From Candidatus Coatesiibacteriota bacterium (GTDB taxonomy: Bacteria; RBG-13-66-14; B26-G2; WVWN01; G020348885): a stretch of 43,331 nt of DNA. The stretch covers positions 1,963,614 through 2,006,944 of the forward strand of contig CP070755.1 in the NCBI GenBank assembly GCA_020348885.1. Direction: 5' to 3'. This document shows positions 16,703 to 24,773 of the stretch, piece by piece. A program made the translations under genes and the position numbers. The notes beneath the pieces were generated by a model. That model made no database searches. It had not been told where the DNA came from and saw only the letters and a program-made list of their open reading frames with translations. Positions within the stretch are counted from its first letter, which is position 1. The number at the start of each line of letters is the position of its first letter.

Positions 16703-16732
16703 ATTTTAACAGGGCGCCGGTAGGATTGTCAA
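16703..16732 (-). promoter_or_regulatory. sigma-70-type promoter touching the start codon
   Basis: Minus-strand perfect TTGACA (16727-16732), 18 bases, TAAAAT (16703-16708). Six bases separate the -10 from the GTG at 16694-16696, so transcription should begin at or next to the start codon. Confidence 0.65.
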
Positions 16733-16754
16733 ACGGTTTCGATTAGGAATCCCG

Positions 16755-17141
16755 TTATAGGGAATCGATTACAGTCTTCAACTTTACGCGGACTTGGTCG
16801 CCGCCCTCGGCCTGTTTAGGATTATCCACAGCTTGCATCGACGCCAGCGGGTCTATGGCCGCGACTTCGATTTCGTCCGGTACGAGTTCTTGTACGATAA
16901 CGTTGCACGGAAGCATCGTCCCTATTTTATCCTCGGCGAGTAGGGCTTGATAAGCGAACGACGGGTTGCACGCGCCCAGGATCATATAATTACGGAAATC
17001 AACGTCGAGTTTCTTCTTCAGCGTCTCTTTCACGTCTATTACCGTAATAATCCCGAAGCCTTCTTTATTAAGCTCGTCGGTCACTTTCGAAACCGATTCG
17101 TCGAAAGCAGCATTGATTTTCTTGCCGAAATAATAACTCAT
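16755..17141 (-). CDS. DUF302 domain protein
   Basis: A 128-residue protein made of a single DUF302 domain: a substrate of unknown kind would bind an alpha/beta fold that includes GFGIITVIDVKETLKKKL, the near-invariant RNYMILGACNPSFAYQAL (residues 50-67) and the following LPCNVIVQE. DUF302 proteins are often found next to cytochromes and other redox genes; here it follows a cytochrome c lipoprotein by 27 bases with a GGGGG ribosome binding site. The exact role is unknown. The conserved Cys in GACNP and in LPCNV are both present. Confidence 0.85.
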   Translation of the reverse strand: MSYYFGKKINAAFDESVSKVTDELNKEGFGIITVIDVKETLKKKLDVDFRNYMILGACNPSFAYQALLAEDKIGTMLPCNVIVQELVPDEIEVAAIDPLASMQAVDNPKQAEGGDQVRVKLKTVIDSL

Positions 17142-17168
17142 TTCGTTCCCCCGCCCGTTGGGTTCGCG

Positions 17169-17570
17169 TTATAAACCCGCGAGATATTCGATTACGGCGT
17201 CGCGCTCCTCCTCGTTTAACGAGGCGCCTCTGGCGATCATGCGGTCTATAGTATCCCCCCAGCCCGCCTCACTCATACTGGCCTTATAAACCAAGTCGAC
17301 GTCGTGGCAAAACGCACACCGTTCTTCTACCAACGCTTCGGCGTCTATACCTAAGAATTCGGTTTCGCCGGCGCTTTCGTCGGTCGTTCCTTCCCACGCT
17401 TCAACCGATTCTGCGTTCGGGTCAGGTTCTGTTTCTGCCGGTTCGGAAACCGGTTCGTCGTTGGTCAATTCGGTCGTAGCCGCTTCCGTTTCGTCGGCGC
17501 CGGTACAGCCCGTAAAAGCAGTACCGAAAACCAACGCCGCGACGGCGGTTATTATTAACACCTTAGCCAT
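17169..17570 (-). CDS. cytochrome c-type lipoprotein
   Basis: A 133-residue exported protein. Its signal peptide ends in a lipobox-like FTGC (Cys about 22). An acidic, Thr/Glu/Pro-rich linker (30-75) leads to a short haem domain with CAFCH (residues 85-89) and a possible axial Met111 in DRMIARGA. The final helix NEEERDAVIEYLAGL matches small mono-haem cytochromes c. It is probably a membrane-tethered periplasmic electron carrier. First gene of a two-gene unit with DUF302. Confidence 0.8.
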   Translation of the reverse strand: MAKVLIITAVAALVFGTAFTGCTGADETEAATTELTNDEPVSEPAETEPDPNAESVEAWEGTTDESAGETEFLGIDAEALVEERCAFCHDVDLVYKASMSEAGWGDTIDRMIARGASLNEEERDAVIEYLAGL

Positions 17571-17666
17571 TTAGCACCACTCCCGTCAATAAATCCCGTT
17601 TTTTAATACAACCGAACGTCAGAGCCATATTACACGAAGAAGAGAACTACCGCAATCAAAATCGAG

Positions 17667-18128
17667 TTAATCCGCTCGCCGCAGAAGTTCGAAGAAAGCA
17701 GCTAGAAGAGCGCCACACTCGACCTCCATTACGCCCCCTATTACTTCGGGATGGTGGTTAAATCTCGGTTCGGCGGGGACGTTTACGATGGATCCGCAGG
17801 CCCCCGCTTTCGGGTCGTAAGCGCCGAAGACGATCCGGTCAACGCGGGATAGTACGGCCGCGTATGCGCACATCGGGCACGGCTCGAGGGTAACGTACAA
17901 CGTACATCCGGTAAGTTCTCTGGCGCCGATCTTCTCAGTCGCGTCGATCAGCGCGAGTATCTCGGCGTGGGCGGTCGCCGTACCGCGCTCGACAATCCGA
18001 TTGCGTCCCTCGCCGACGATTTCGCCACCGCGGACGACGACGGCGCCTACCGGTACTTCACCCGCCGCGGCGGCTTCGGACGCCTGCGCGACGGCTTTCT
18101 CCATAAACGTTCGGTGAATCGACGTCAT
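17667..18128 (-). CDS. tadA: tRNA-specific adenosine deaminase
   Basis: A 153-residue zinc deaminase that converts A34 to inosine in the anticodon of tRNA-Arg(ACG), allowing it to read CGU, CGC and CGA. The zinc ligand and proton-shuttle motif HAE is at residues 54-56 and PCPMC at 83-87 gives the two Cys ligands. PVGAVVV and the later FGAYDPKAGACGS (TadA's DpkaGa.GS motif) are typical. Length is normal. The start at 18128 has AAGG immediately upstream; an internal ATG eight codons later is possible. Divergent from the TonB-dependent receptor. Confidence 0.9.
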   Translation of the reverse strand: MTSIHRTFMEKAVAQASEAAAAGEVPVGAVVVRGGEIVGEGRNRIVERGTATAHAEILALIDATEKIGARELTGCTLYVTLEPCPMCAYAAVLSRVDRIVFGAYDPKAGACGSIVNVPAEPRFNHHPEVIGGVMEVECGALLAAFFELLRRAD

Positions 18129-18177
18129 ACCTTAATACGTTGACCGGTTTTGTATTATATGATAACGTGCCGCCGTA

Positions 18178-20049
18178 ATGGTAATAAAAACGTGGGTCAT
18201 AGGGTTGGCCTGCCTAATCCGTGCGGTTTCTGCGGCCGGGTTGGAGAACATCTCGGCTCCGCTCCCGCCGCCGGACGAAATGTTATATGCCGGCGAGGAG
18301 AACGTAACGGGTTTAGGATACACCGGTACGCCTCTTAAAGAAACGCTGGCCCGCGTCGAGATTCTCGACGGCGACGAACTACGCGCTTACGGATACCGGG
18401 ATCTGGGCGAAGCCCTCGAGACACTGGCCGGTCTATACATTATGGAGGTCCCCGGCGCCGAAGGACCCGGCGCGACCGTCACGATGCGCGGCGCCGACCC
18501 GGGCGAGGTACTGTTACTCATAGACGACGTTCCGATAGGAAACTTGATATACGGTTGGCGCGACTTGCTCGTTGTCCCTTTGGAAACGGTGGACAGGATC
18601 GAGGTAATATACGGCCCCGACTCCGTCCGTTATGGCGACGGGGCCCTGGCCGGGGTGATAAACGTCTATACGATGATAGGACCGCGGGAGTCCGCCAGGA
18701 GCCAGCTCTCGGCCGCCGACGGTTCTTTCGATACCGAGCGTTACCGATTCAATTTCGGTATGACGGCCCGGGGGGTAGACCTCTTCTTCGGCGCGAACCG
18801 GCTCTTCGGCCACGAGCCCAACACCCGGGAAAGCATTTCCCTTTACAATATTGACGCGCGCGTCGCCCACCGGTGGGGCTCCGGCGACGCCGACTTAAAT
18901 ATCGGTACTTATCGCCGTCGGACGCCGGTTTTAGAACGATATAAATGGGACGTCTCGAGCGCACCCGGCGAACAACTCGATTACGGCGATAGGTTCCGGG
19001 GGCGTTTGAACTTCGGACTGGGGCCCGGCTCCGTCGGGTTATCCGGCTATTACCGGCGGGAGTTCCTGAGATACGACGGCGTTTCCGTGGGTCTCGCGTA
19101 CGCGGAACGGGCCGGCGAGGCGAACGGAACGGCGGCTTATACGCTACCCCACAACCGGGGGAGCGCCGCGACCTGGCGCGTCGGCGGGACGTTCCGACGG
19201 GACACGCACTCCGGCGTTGACGACACGGTCTTATCCACAGCCTTCGTCGAAGATTATCGCGCGCCGTTCCCACTCCGGGTTCGGTTGGGCGCGGCGTATG
19301 ACTACTATAGAGGTATCGGCGGCGTTTTCAATCCCGACGCCCGGTGCTCGTTTTTCCCGTTAGGTTGGTTGACCGTTTACGGCGGTTATTCAACGGGCGT
19401 ACGTTTCCCGCCGCTTGGCTTCGTCGGCAAGGGCGCTGGCGACGACGCCGTCGAGAAAAGCAAGAGTATCGAAGGCGGGGTGAAGTTTTTCGCGAAGGGA
19501 CACTTTACCACCGGAGCGTCGGTTTTCAGGGACGTAACCAGACACGCATGGTTGCCTGACGAGGGAATACGCGCCAACGAACTGAAGAGATTCGGCGGAG
19601 AGGTTTGGGCGGAAGGACGCCTGCCCCCCGACGTGTTTTACTGGGGCGCGTCGTATAGCCGGGCGAACGTCGAATACGACGGCGGGAAAACCGTTTCGTA
19701 TAAGCCAGCAGATACGGCTTTCGGCCGGTTCGGTTACCGCCAACGTCTGTTCCGCGGCGATTTAACGGTCCGGGCCGAACTCACGGCAAACTACGTAGGC
19801 CACCGCCGGGCGTACGGATATAAGAACCACGGCTCGTTCAAGGTAAAGTACGACGAAAAGACTTACCTTGGCGACTTGCCGTCCTACTGGCTGCTGGGCG
19901 CCCACTTCTCGGTTACAGTGGTGTCCGTTGAGGTGTTCGTTGATATGGAGAACGTAAACCGGTCGCCCGATTATTGGGCGCGGCCCGAGTACCACTTGCC
20001 GGCCGGGATACGTATCTACGTCGGATTCGTCTGGACTATGTACGATTAG
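18178..20049 (+). CDS. TonB-dependent outer membrane receptor
   Basis: A 623-residue outer membrane active transporter. Signal peptide about 1-20. The plug domain runs to about residue 165: LGEALETLAGLYIME, GATVTMRGADPGEVLLLIDDVPIGN, and VPLETVDRIEVIYGPDSVRYGDGALAGVINVYT are classic TonB-receptor plug motifs. The remainder is a 22-strand-type barrel ending in an aromatic strand (IRIYVGFVWTMYD). This is at the short end for the family and resembles cobalamin/siderophore receptors of the BtuB class. The substrate is unknown. No ribosome binding site is evident before the ATG at 18178. It is followed after 20 bases by a microprotein gene. Confidence 0.85.
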   Translation: MVIKTWVIGLACLIRAVSAAGLENISAPLPPPDEMLYAGEENVTGLGYTGTPLKETLARVEILDGDELRAYGYRDLGEALETLAGLYIMEVPGAEGPGATVTMRGADPGEVLLLIDDVPIGNLIYGWRDLLVVPLETVDRIEVIYGPDSVRYGDGALAGVINVYTMIGPRESARSQLSAADGSFDTERYRFNFGMTARGVDLFFGANRLFGHEPNTRESISLYNIDARVAHRWGSGDADLNIGTYRRRTPVLERYKWDVSSAPGEQLDYGDRFRGRLNFGLGPGSVGLSGYYRREFLRYDGVSVGLAYAERAGEANGTAAYTLPHNRGSAATWRVGGTFRRDTHSGVDDTVLSTAFVEDYRAPFPLRVRLGAAYDYYRGIGGVFNPDARCSFFPLGWLTVYGGYSTGVRFPPLGFVGKGAGDDAVEKSKSIEGGVKFFAKGHFTTGASVFRDVTRHAWLPDEGIRANELKRFGGEVWAEGRLPPDVFYWGASYSRANVEYDGGKTVSYKPADTAFGRFGYRQRLFRGDLTVRAELTANYVGHRRAYGYKNHGSFKVKYDEKTYLGDLPSYWLLGAHFSVTVVSVEVFVDMENVNRSPDYWARPEYHLPAGIRIYVGFVWTMYD

Positions 20050-20069
20050 AAAACTACCGAGGAGATACT

Positions 20070-20192
20070 ATGACCTGGGTCGCGATATGGCTGTCCGGTT
20101 TGACATTGTTATACTTCATTAACTTCATCGCCGGGTTATATCAAGGGCGGCGGATAAGGGAGTTGGAGAGGCGTTTGGCGGAGATGGAGTAA
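20070..20192 (+). CDS. 40-residue single-pass membrane microprotein
   Basis: ATG preceded by GAGGAG at a proper distance, 20 bases after the receptor stop. The predicted peptide has a hydrophobic helix (WVAIWLSGLTLLYFINFIAGLY, about residues 3-24) and a charged amphipathic tail (GRRIRELERRLAEME). This is a typical shape for a small regulatory or scaffold membrane peptide. The frame is longer upstream but overlaps the receptor and lacks a start signal there. No family is recognised. Confidence 0.6.
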   Translation: MTWVAIWLSGLTLLYFINFIAGLYQGRRIRELERRLAEME

Positions 20193-20222
20193 AGCGGTTA
20201 GCCTATAAATTACTGACGTTTA

Positions 20223-21176
20223 TTACGTACTAAAATCCACCACGTATTTCAACCCGGGGACGCCGCTTTCGAGCGTTTCGACGACTTCCCGGGGTTTTAT
20301 TATCCTTTCTATCAATGGTTCAGTGCTAATAAAACCGGATTCGATTAGTCTAAGAGCCGGTTCGAATGGTCCGCATCTGTTCCCTACAAGCTTTATCTCG
20401 TCGACGACTAAAGGCGCCAGGTCTAGCGCGTGTTCGCCGGCGACGGTCGTCTTCATTACGACGGTCCCCCCCGGCCGCACCAGACCGACAGCTGTCGGTA
20501 GTCCGTCCGCCGAACCGGACGCGTCAACGGCTACGTCATAATTATTGCCGGTTTCCGCTTCTGTCACGATGGTAATCGGGCTACCGACGGCGTCGATTAC
20601 CCCGGCGCGTTCCGCGTGCCGCCCGATTATCGTTACGTCCGCGCCGGTAACCGCCAGAACCTGGGCTGCGAGTATCCCGAGTTTCCCGTCGCCCACGACG
20701 GCGGCGCGGTCCTCGGAACGGACGTGGGTCTCCTGGAGTACGTTCAGCGCGGCCGCCAGCGGTTCCGTAAAAACCGCTGCTTCGTCGCTTACGGAATCCG
20801 GTACCGCGTGGAGGTTCGTTTCCGGCAGGTCAACGTAATCGGCAAAGCAGCCGTCACGCCCGGCGATGCCAAGGACCGTGCGGGACCTGCAGTGTTTCCC
20901 GAGTCCGCGGCGACAAAGCTCGCATTCACCGCACGGGCAATTTATTTCGCCGACCACTCGTCGGCCGAGCAACTCCGTACCCAGCGGCCCGACGACGGTC
21001 CCGACGAACTCGTGGCCGAGGACGCCCGTAAAGTCCATATACCCTCGCGCGATTTGAACGTCCGTATCGCAAATGCCGGCGTACTTAACGCGAATCAGCG
21101 CGTTATCCTGGTCCGGCGCGGGGTCCGGGTAATCGTCCACATATTTCAGTATACCGTCGTACGTTATCGCCCTCAT
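20223..21176 (-). CDS. zinc-dependent alcohol/polyol dehydrogenase (MDR family)
   Basis: A 317-residue medium-chain dehydrogenase/reductase. Catalytic zinc ligands are Cys36 (GICDTDV) and the His55-Glu56 of GHEFVG; the structural zinc lobe has Cys82, 85, 88 and 96 (CGECELCRRGLGKHC). A NAD(P)-binding fold follows, with VVGDGKLGILAAQVL near residue 160. It is somewhat shorter than the typical 340-350 residues, mainly in the C-terminal part. It resembles threonine or sorbitol dehydrogenases, but the substrate cannot be assigned. Its start overlaps the transglutaminase-like stop (ATGA), with GGGAGGAA upstream. Confidence 0.85.
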   Translation of the reverse strand: MRAITYDGILKYVDDYPDPAPDQDNALIRVKYAGICDTDVQIARGYMDFTGVLGHEFVGTVVGPLGTELLGRRVVGEINCPCGECELCRRGLGKHCRSRTVLGIAGRDGCFADYVDLPETNLHAVPDSVSDEAAVFTEPLAAALNVLQETHVRSEDRAAVVGDGKLGILAAQVLAVTGADVTIIGRHAERAGVIDAVGSPITIVTEAETGNNYDVAVDASGSADGLPTAVGLVRPGGTVVMKTTVAGEHALDLAPLVVDEIKLVGNRCGPFEPALRLIESGFISTEPLIERIIKPREVVETLESGVPGLKYVVDFST

Positions 21177-21730
21177 CGTTCCTCCCGGTAACCGACGAGA
21201 TGCCCGGGCAGATCGAAGCGGCCCCGGTAACGCCGAACGAAGCGCGTCATTACCGGCGGTAGCAAACCCTTGATATAATCGGCCGCACCCCCCAGCGTCT
21301 CGAACTCGCCGCCGCGGAGGCCCTGGTCGAAGACGCGATACTTACAATCCAAACGCAGGATGCATATCGTGTGGCTGTCGTAGAGGTTCCAAGTTATATA
21401 CGTAACTATCCACGCCCGATAGCCCAGCGACGAAAGGGCGTCGGCGGCCAGATACGCGAAGTCGTCGCAGTCGCCGTAGCGCCGGGACCACGTGAGCGCC
21501 GGCGCCGTAACGTAGTCCACGATCCCGTGCCACGGGTCTATGACGTACGTAACTCGCCCGGCTATCTCGGCACAGGTTTCCTCCGGTTCTTTCCCGCGTT
21601 TTTCTTTTAGCCACGCGGCGAAGGCGGGTTCGGCGTCCGCGAGTTTTCGCTGAAAGATAATACGGTTCGCCACTAGGGTGAGCAGCGACTTAACCGATAC
21701 CGACCATATAAAGGGGATGATACGGAGCAT
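21173..21730 (-). CDS. transglutaminase-like cysteine protease domain protein
   Basis: A 185-residue protein with the papain-like transglutaminase core: Cys88 in YGDCDDFAYLAADAL, His120 in YDSHTICI and Asp135 in YRVFDQG form a complete potential triad. Bacterial members usually act as cysteine proteases or peptidases rather than crosslinkers. An N-terminal hydrophobic stretch (residues 1-22) may anchor it in the membrane. The start at 21730 has only a weak ribosome binding site and lies 11 bases after the DUF6485 gene, so translation may be coupled. Confidence 0.75.
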   Translation of the reverse strand: MLRIIPFIWSVSVKSLLTLVANRIIFQRKLADAEPAFAAWLKEKRGKEPEETCAEIAGRVTYVIDPWHGIVDYVTAPALTWSRRYGDCDDFAYLAADALSSLGYRAWIVTYITWNLYDSHTICILRLDCKYRVFDQGLRGGEFETLGGAADYIKGLLPPVMTRFVRRYRGRFDLPGHLVGYREER

Positions 21731-21741
21731 AAGCCGGGGTT

Positions 21742-21942
21742 TTATTCCGAGTGGATTCGGACGAACCTGCGAATCGAACGGTCATAAGTCTTCTCTACGT
21801 CGTCCGGGAAAAGGCACGCAGGAAGCTGCCCCAACGACTTATGGTAGCTTATACAGTCGCAGCATATTCCCTTTCTCGAACACGGTTCGTACGTGCAGTT
21901 GCACCGCGCCAAGTTCTGTTCGATATTACAGTCACGTTTCAT
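21742..21942 (-). CDS. DUF6485 small cysteine-rich protein
   Basis: A 66-residue soluble protein with Cys in the pattern C-x8-C-x-C-x4-C-x5-CC-x-C ([19 protein letters not shown]), then [13 protein letters not shown]. This is the recognisable DUF6485 family, thought to bind metal or an Fe-S cluster from its cysteines; function unknown. GAAAGG precedes the ATG. It lies between the aspartyl protease and the transglutaminase-like gene in one operon. Confidence 0.75.
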   Translation of the reverse strand: MKRDCNIEQNLARCNCTYEPCSRKGICCDCISYHKSLGQLPACLFPDDVEKTYDRSIRRFVRIHSE

Positions 21943-21957
21943 AGAGTAACCTTTCGG

Positions 21958-23772
21958 TTATAGCAGCTCTTTCAGCGTAAGGGTTTCGACGAAGGTTTCG
22001 CCGCCGCGTTCGAACGAGATTTCGATATCAGTACCGGCCGGTTGGGAAACTATCTCGGAGAACCGACTGAAGCTTATTTCTCCGGCCGGCGCGCCGTCGA
22101 CGGCGGTTATAACGTCCCCTTTCTCCATCCCGGCCTTGGCGGCGGGAGATTCCCCGATAATGGCTTTCACTACGTATCCGGCTTCCGTCCTCGCGAGGGT
22201 GAACCCGGTACGGTTATACGGGAACGGATCGTCGAAGAACGAGTTCGGTATCAACCCGAGCCGATTACCTCGATAATCCAGGTACAGCGTGAACCGGGAT
22301 AGGACGCCGGCGCCTATATTCCCGGCGACGTTTTCCATCGCCATCGCGCCTTCTTCGGCGGTGGTTATTTCAACCACCGGGTCGTCTATGACGTAGTGAC
22401 CCAGCCCGAGGCCTTCGGCGCGTACCGAGTAGTTGGTGAAGAAACCGCCGACGCCGTACGCGGAAGTCGCCACCTTTTTATCGAACCGGCCCAATAGGCC
22501 GTGTTCGTCGGCATACGGTTTATGGAACACGAGCGAACCCGAGTTTCCCGTGTCCAATACGAATTCGCCCTCGTAATCATCGACGGACGCGCTTACAAGC
22601 GGAATACCGACGCCGCCCAGATAGGTTATCGGGATGAACTCGGCGTCGATTGGCGGGTCGAACTCGTCCGGTTCGTAGATGGTCAGGTTCTCGTTTTCGT
22701 AGTCCAGCTCAACTACGAACCGGCGGCAGATATCCGCGCCCAGGACGCCGTCGATCTTCTTCCCGGCCAGTTCCGATATCGCCGAGATGTCGAAAACGGC
22801 GACCATCGGGTTCATGACGGCCACGCCGCCGACGGACATTGAAGGAACGAGAGCAAGCGACGCGGTATCAGTCCCGCCAGCGCCGGTACCGCCGAGTTCG
22901 CCTTCGGTCTCGAAACCGAGTTCGTCGGCGACGGACGCGTCGAGGACGGAGATACTCGCGCCTGTATCGAACAGGAAGTTCAACGGCTCCGAGTCCACTA
23001 TCCTTACGGGGACGCAGGGCGCTTTCCCGACGAAGTCCAGCGGTACGGTCGTCGACGCAGCGTCGCCTTCGAAAACGTAATCCTTGAAATCGCCCACCGG
23101 CATTGCGAACGTCTCGGCGGTTACGCCTGCGTCAATGATAACGTCTTCGGTTACGGCCACTATCGTGTCGGCGCCGGTCGTCTGTTCGATGCGGAACGGT
23201 ACCATAAGGCCGTTTACCTCCCGGTAATCGCTGAACGCCGTAACCGACGTACCCAACTCGCTGTCGAGTTCGGTTCGGTCGGTCAAGCCGGTTTCTTTAT
23301 TAATAAACGCGCGGACCGGGTTCGTCGGGAAGGCCGTGTACTCGACGACGTAGTGTTCGTTGGTCTCTTCGACGAGCGCCGCCGTCCCGGGTTCGGGCGC
23401 CAGGTACCGGTAGTTGGCGAAGTAGGCCGAGATGTTTACCATAACCTCATCTCTACCGACCAGTTCGGAAACTTTGCCGTTGTAGTCTATTTGCCACGCG
23501 GTTTTCCCGTCGGTGCCGGTTACGTGCGTAATGGGGCCCAGGTGAACCTCGTTTACGAAACTGTCTGGTTTCATCGCCCCCGTGACGTCACTGCCGGACA
23601 TCCCCATCCCTTCGATTGTGGACATAGTAACCAGGCTGTGTAGCGAGTCGACGGCCGCGCCGCCGAGGGCCGCCTTATGCATATCGAGTACTTCCTCAAG
23701 GGTGGCGGCGTTCGCGGCGAAAGCCGCCGCGGTTAAAGATAATACAGCGATATTAAAGTATCCCTTTCGCAT
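21958..23772 (-). CDS. two-lobed retropepsin-like aspartyl protease with PDZ domain
   Basis: A 604-residue exported protein with a signal peptide (1-22). Residues 25-230 resemble a LolA/MucB-like beta-fold with an outer-membrane-lipoprotein-sorting flavour. Two retropepsin half-domains follow: Asp269 in FLFDTGASISVLD and Asp407 in FVLDTGNSGSLVF. Each has a later hydrophobic-Gly flap motif (DGVLGADICRRF; GNIGAGVLSRF). Both lobes in one chain would make an intramolecular active site. A C-terminal PDZ (about 525-600, SPAAKAGMEKGDVITAVDG) completes it. It is probably a periplasmic protease. AAGAGG precedes the ATG. First gene of the operon ending at 20223. Confidence 0.8.
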   Translation of the reverse strand: MRKGYFNIAVLSLTAAAFAANAATLEEVLDMHKAALGGAAVDSLHSLVTMSTIEGMGMSGSDVTGAMKPDSFVNEVHLGPITHVTGTDGKTAWQIDYNGKVSELVGRDEVMVNISAYFANYRYLAPEPGTAALVEETNEHYVVEYTAFPTNPVRAFINKETGLTDRTELDSELGTSVTAFSDYREVNGLMVPFRIEQTTGADTIVAVTEDVIIDAGVTAETFAMPVGDFKDYVFEGDAASTTVPLDFVGKAPCVPVRIVDSEPLNFLFDTGASISVLDASVADELGFETEGELGGTGAGGTDTASLALVPSMSVGGVAVMNPMVAVFDISAISELAGKKIDGVLGADICRRFVVELDYENENLTIYEPDEFDPPIDAEFIPITYLGGVGIPLVSASVDDYEGEFVLDTGNSGSLVFHKPYADEHGLLGRFDKKVATSAYGVGGFFTNYSVRAEGLGLGHYVIDDPVVEITTAEEGAMAMENVAGNIGAGVLSRFTLYLDYRGNRLGLIPNSFFDDPFPYNRTGFTLARTEAGYVVKAIIGESPAAKAGMEKGDVITAVDGAPAGEISFSRFSEIVSQPAGTDIEISFERGGETFVETLTLKELL

Positions 23773-24068
23773 ATCGACCTCTTAGAGTGAACTCGTCGGT
23801 GGAATGGTTATTCTTTTCCATTTACCTTACGTACTACGGATTATAACGATTTGGGGTTTCGCTTTATCAGACGCGTCCGGCCCCCGGCGAAAGATAATAT
23901 ACGGAGGAGGTTACGTCAAGAGGGATGAGGCATCGTGTGTCGGCTGAGATAATCCGCGTCGGTCCTATCCCGTAGTTTTAACGGGAGCGGCGGACATTAC
24001 GTCGGGCGCCAAGCTTTAGTAAACGGCGCGGATCAACCGCGCCGCTTCGTATTCAATTTTAATAAAGT
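23773..24068. other. intergenic region between the protease and export operons
   Basis: Contains a minus-strand TATAAT (23840-23845) suitable as -10 for the aspartyl protease operon but without a good -35, and the terminator at 24024-24044. No open frame resembling a transporter permease or any other gene is visible on either strand. Confidence 0.5.
24024..24044 (-). terminator. terminator of the export operon
   Basis: Stem CGGCGCGG / CCGCGCCG around ATCAA, 25 bases beyond the ABC ATPase stop. On the minus strand it is followed by TTTACT. It closes the operon directly after the ATPase gene. Confidence 0.6.
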
Positions 24069-24773
24069 TTACCCCTGCTTATTGTTCCACGTATCGCTCT
24101 GTATCTCGCCGTCCCGGAGGACGAGTACCCGCTCCGCGTGTTCGGCCACTTCCGGGTCGTGGGTTACGGTCACGATGGTCTTGCCCTGGTCGTTTATATC
24201 GTGAAAAAGCTTAAGTATCTCCTCGCCGGTCTTCGTATCGAGATTCCCTGTCGGCTCGTCGGCGAGCAAGACCGACGGCCGGTTCACCATCGCCCGGGCC
24301 ACGGCGACGCGCTGGCGTTCGCCGCCGCTCATCTCGTTGGGCTTGTGTTCGGTTCGGTGGCCCAACCCGACGGCCGAAAGGGCCTCTTGCGCCATCTCGT
24401 GCCGTTCGGCCCGGGATATACCGGAGTATATAAGCGGAAGTTCCACGTTCCGGAGTGCCGACGCCCGGGGCAAGAGGTTGAAGGTCTGGAAGATGAACCC
24501 CATCTCCTTGTTGCGTATCGCGGCGAGCTCATCCTCGGTCGCTTTCGCTACTTCGTTACCGTTCAGCCAGTAGGAGCCGGACGTGGGGGTATCGAGGCAG
24601 CCGATTATGTTCATCAACGTCGATTTCCCAGAGCCCGACGGGCCCATTATCGCGATGAACCCGGCGCGCCCGACCTCCAGGTCGATGTTTTTCAGCGCGT
24701 GGACGTCCTCGCCGCCCATGTAGTATATCTTCTCTATCTTATCGAGTTTAATCAGGGGTTTGCCCGGCGCCAT
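24069..24773 (-). CDS. ABC transporter ATPase (MacB/LolD-like)
   Basis: A 234-residue ATPase. Walker [10 protein letters not shown] is at residues 44-52, Q-loop [15 protein letters not shown] near 92, ABC signature [14 protein letters not shown] near 145, Walker [13 protein letters not shown] near 167, and H-loop VTVTHDPE near 200. It belongs to the MacB/LolD/FtsE-type group that powers FtsX-like permeases in export or lipoprotein release. No permease domain is fused and none follows; the gene is the last of its operon. Its ATG overlaps the adaptor stop (TAATG), so translation is coupled. Confidence 0.88.
   Translation of the reverse strand: MAPGKPLIKLDKIEKIYYMGGEDVHALKNIDLEVGRAGFIAIMGPSGSGKSTLMNIIGCLDTPTSGSYWLNGNEVAKATEDELAAIRNKEMGFIFQTFNLLPRASALRNVELPLIYSGISRAERHEMAQEALSAVGLGHRTEHKPNEMSGGERQRVAVARAMVNRPSVLLADEPTGNLDTKTGEEILKLFHDINDQGKTIVTVTHDPEVAEHAERVLVLRDGEIQSDTWNNKQG

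Noticed and set aside
16741-16765. Hairpin GGAATCCC...GGGAATC after the DUF302 gene
   Set aside because: On inspection the two arms are not reverse complements beyond three bases.
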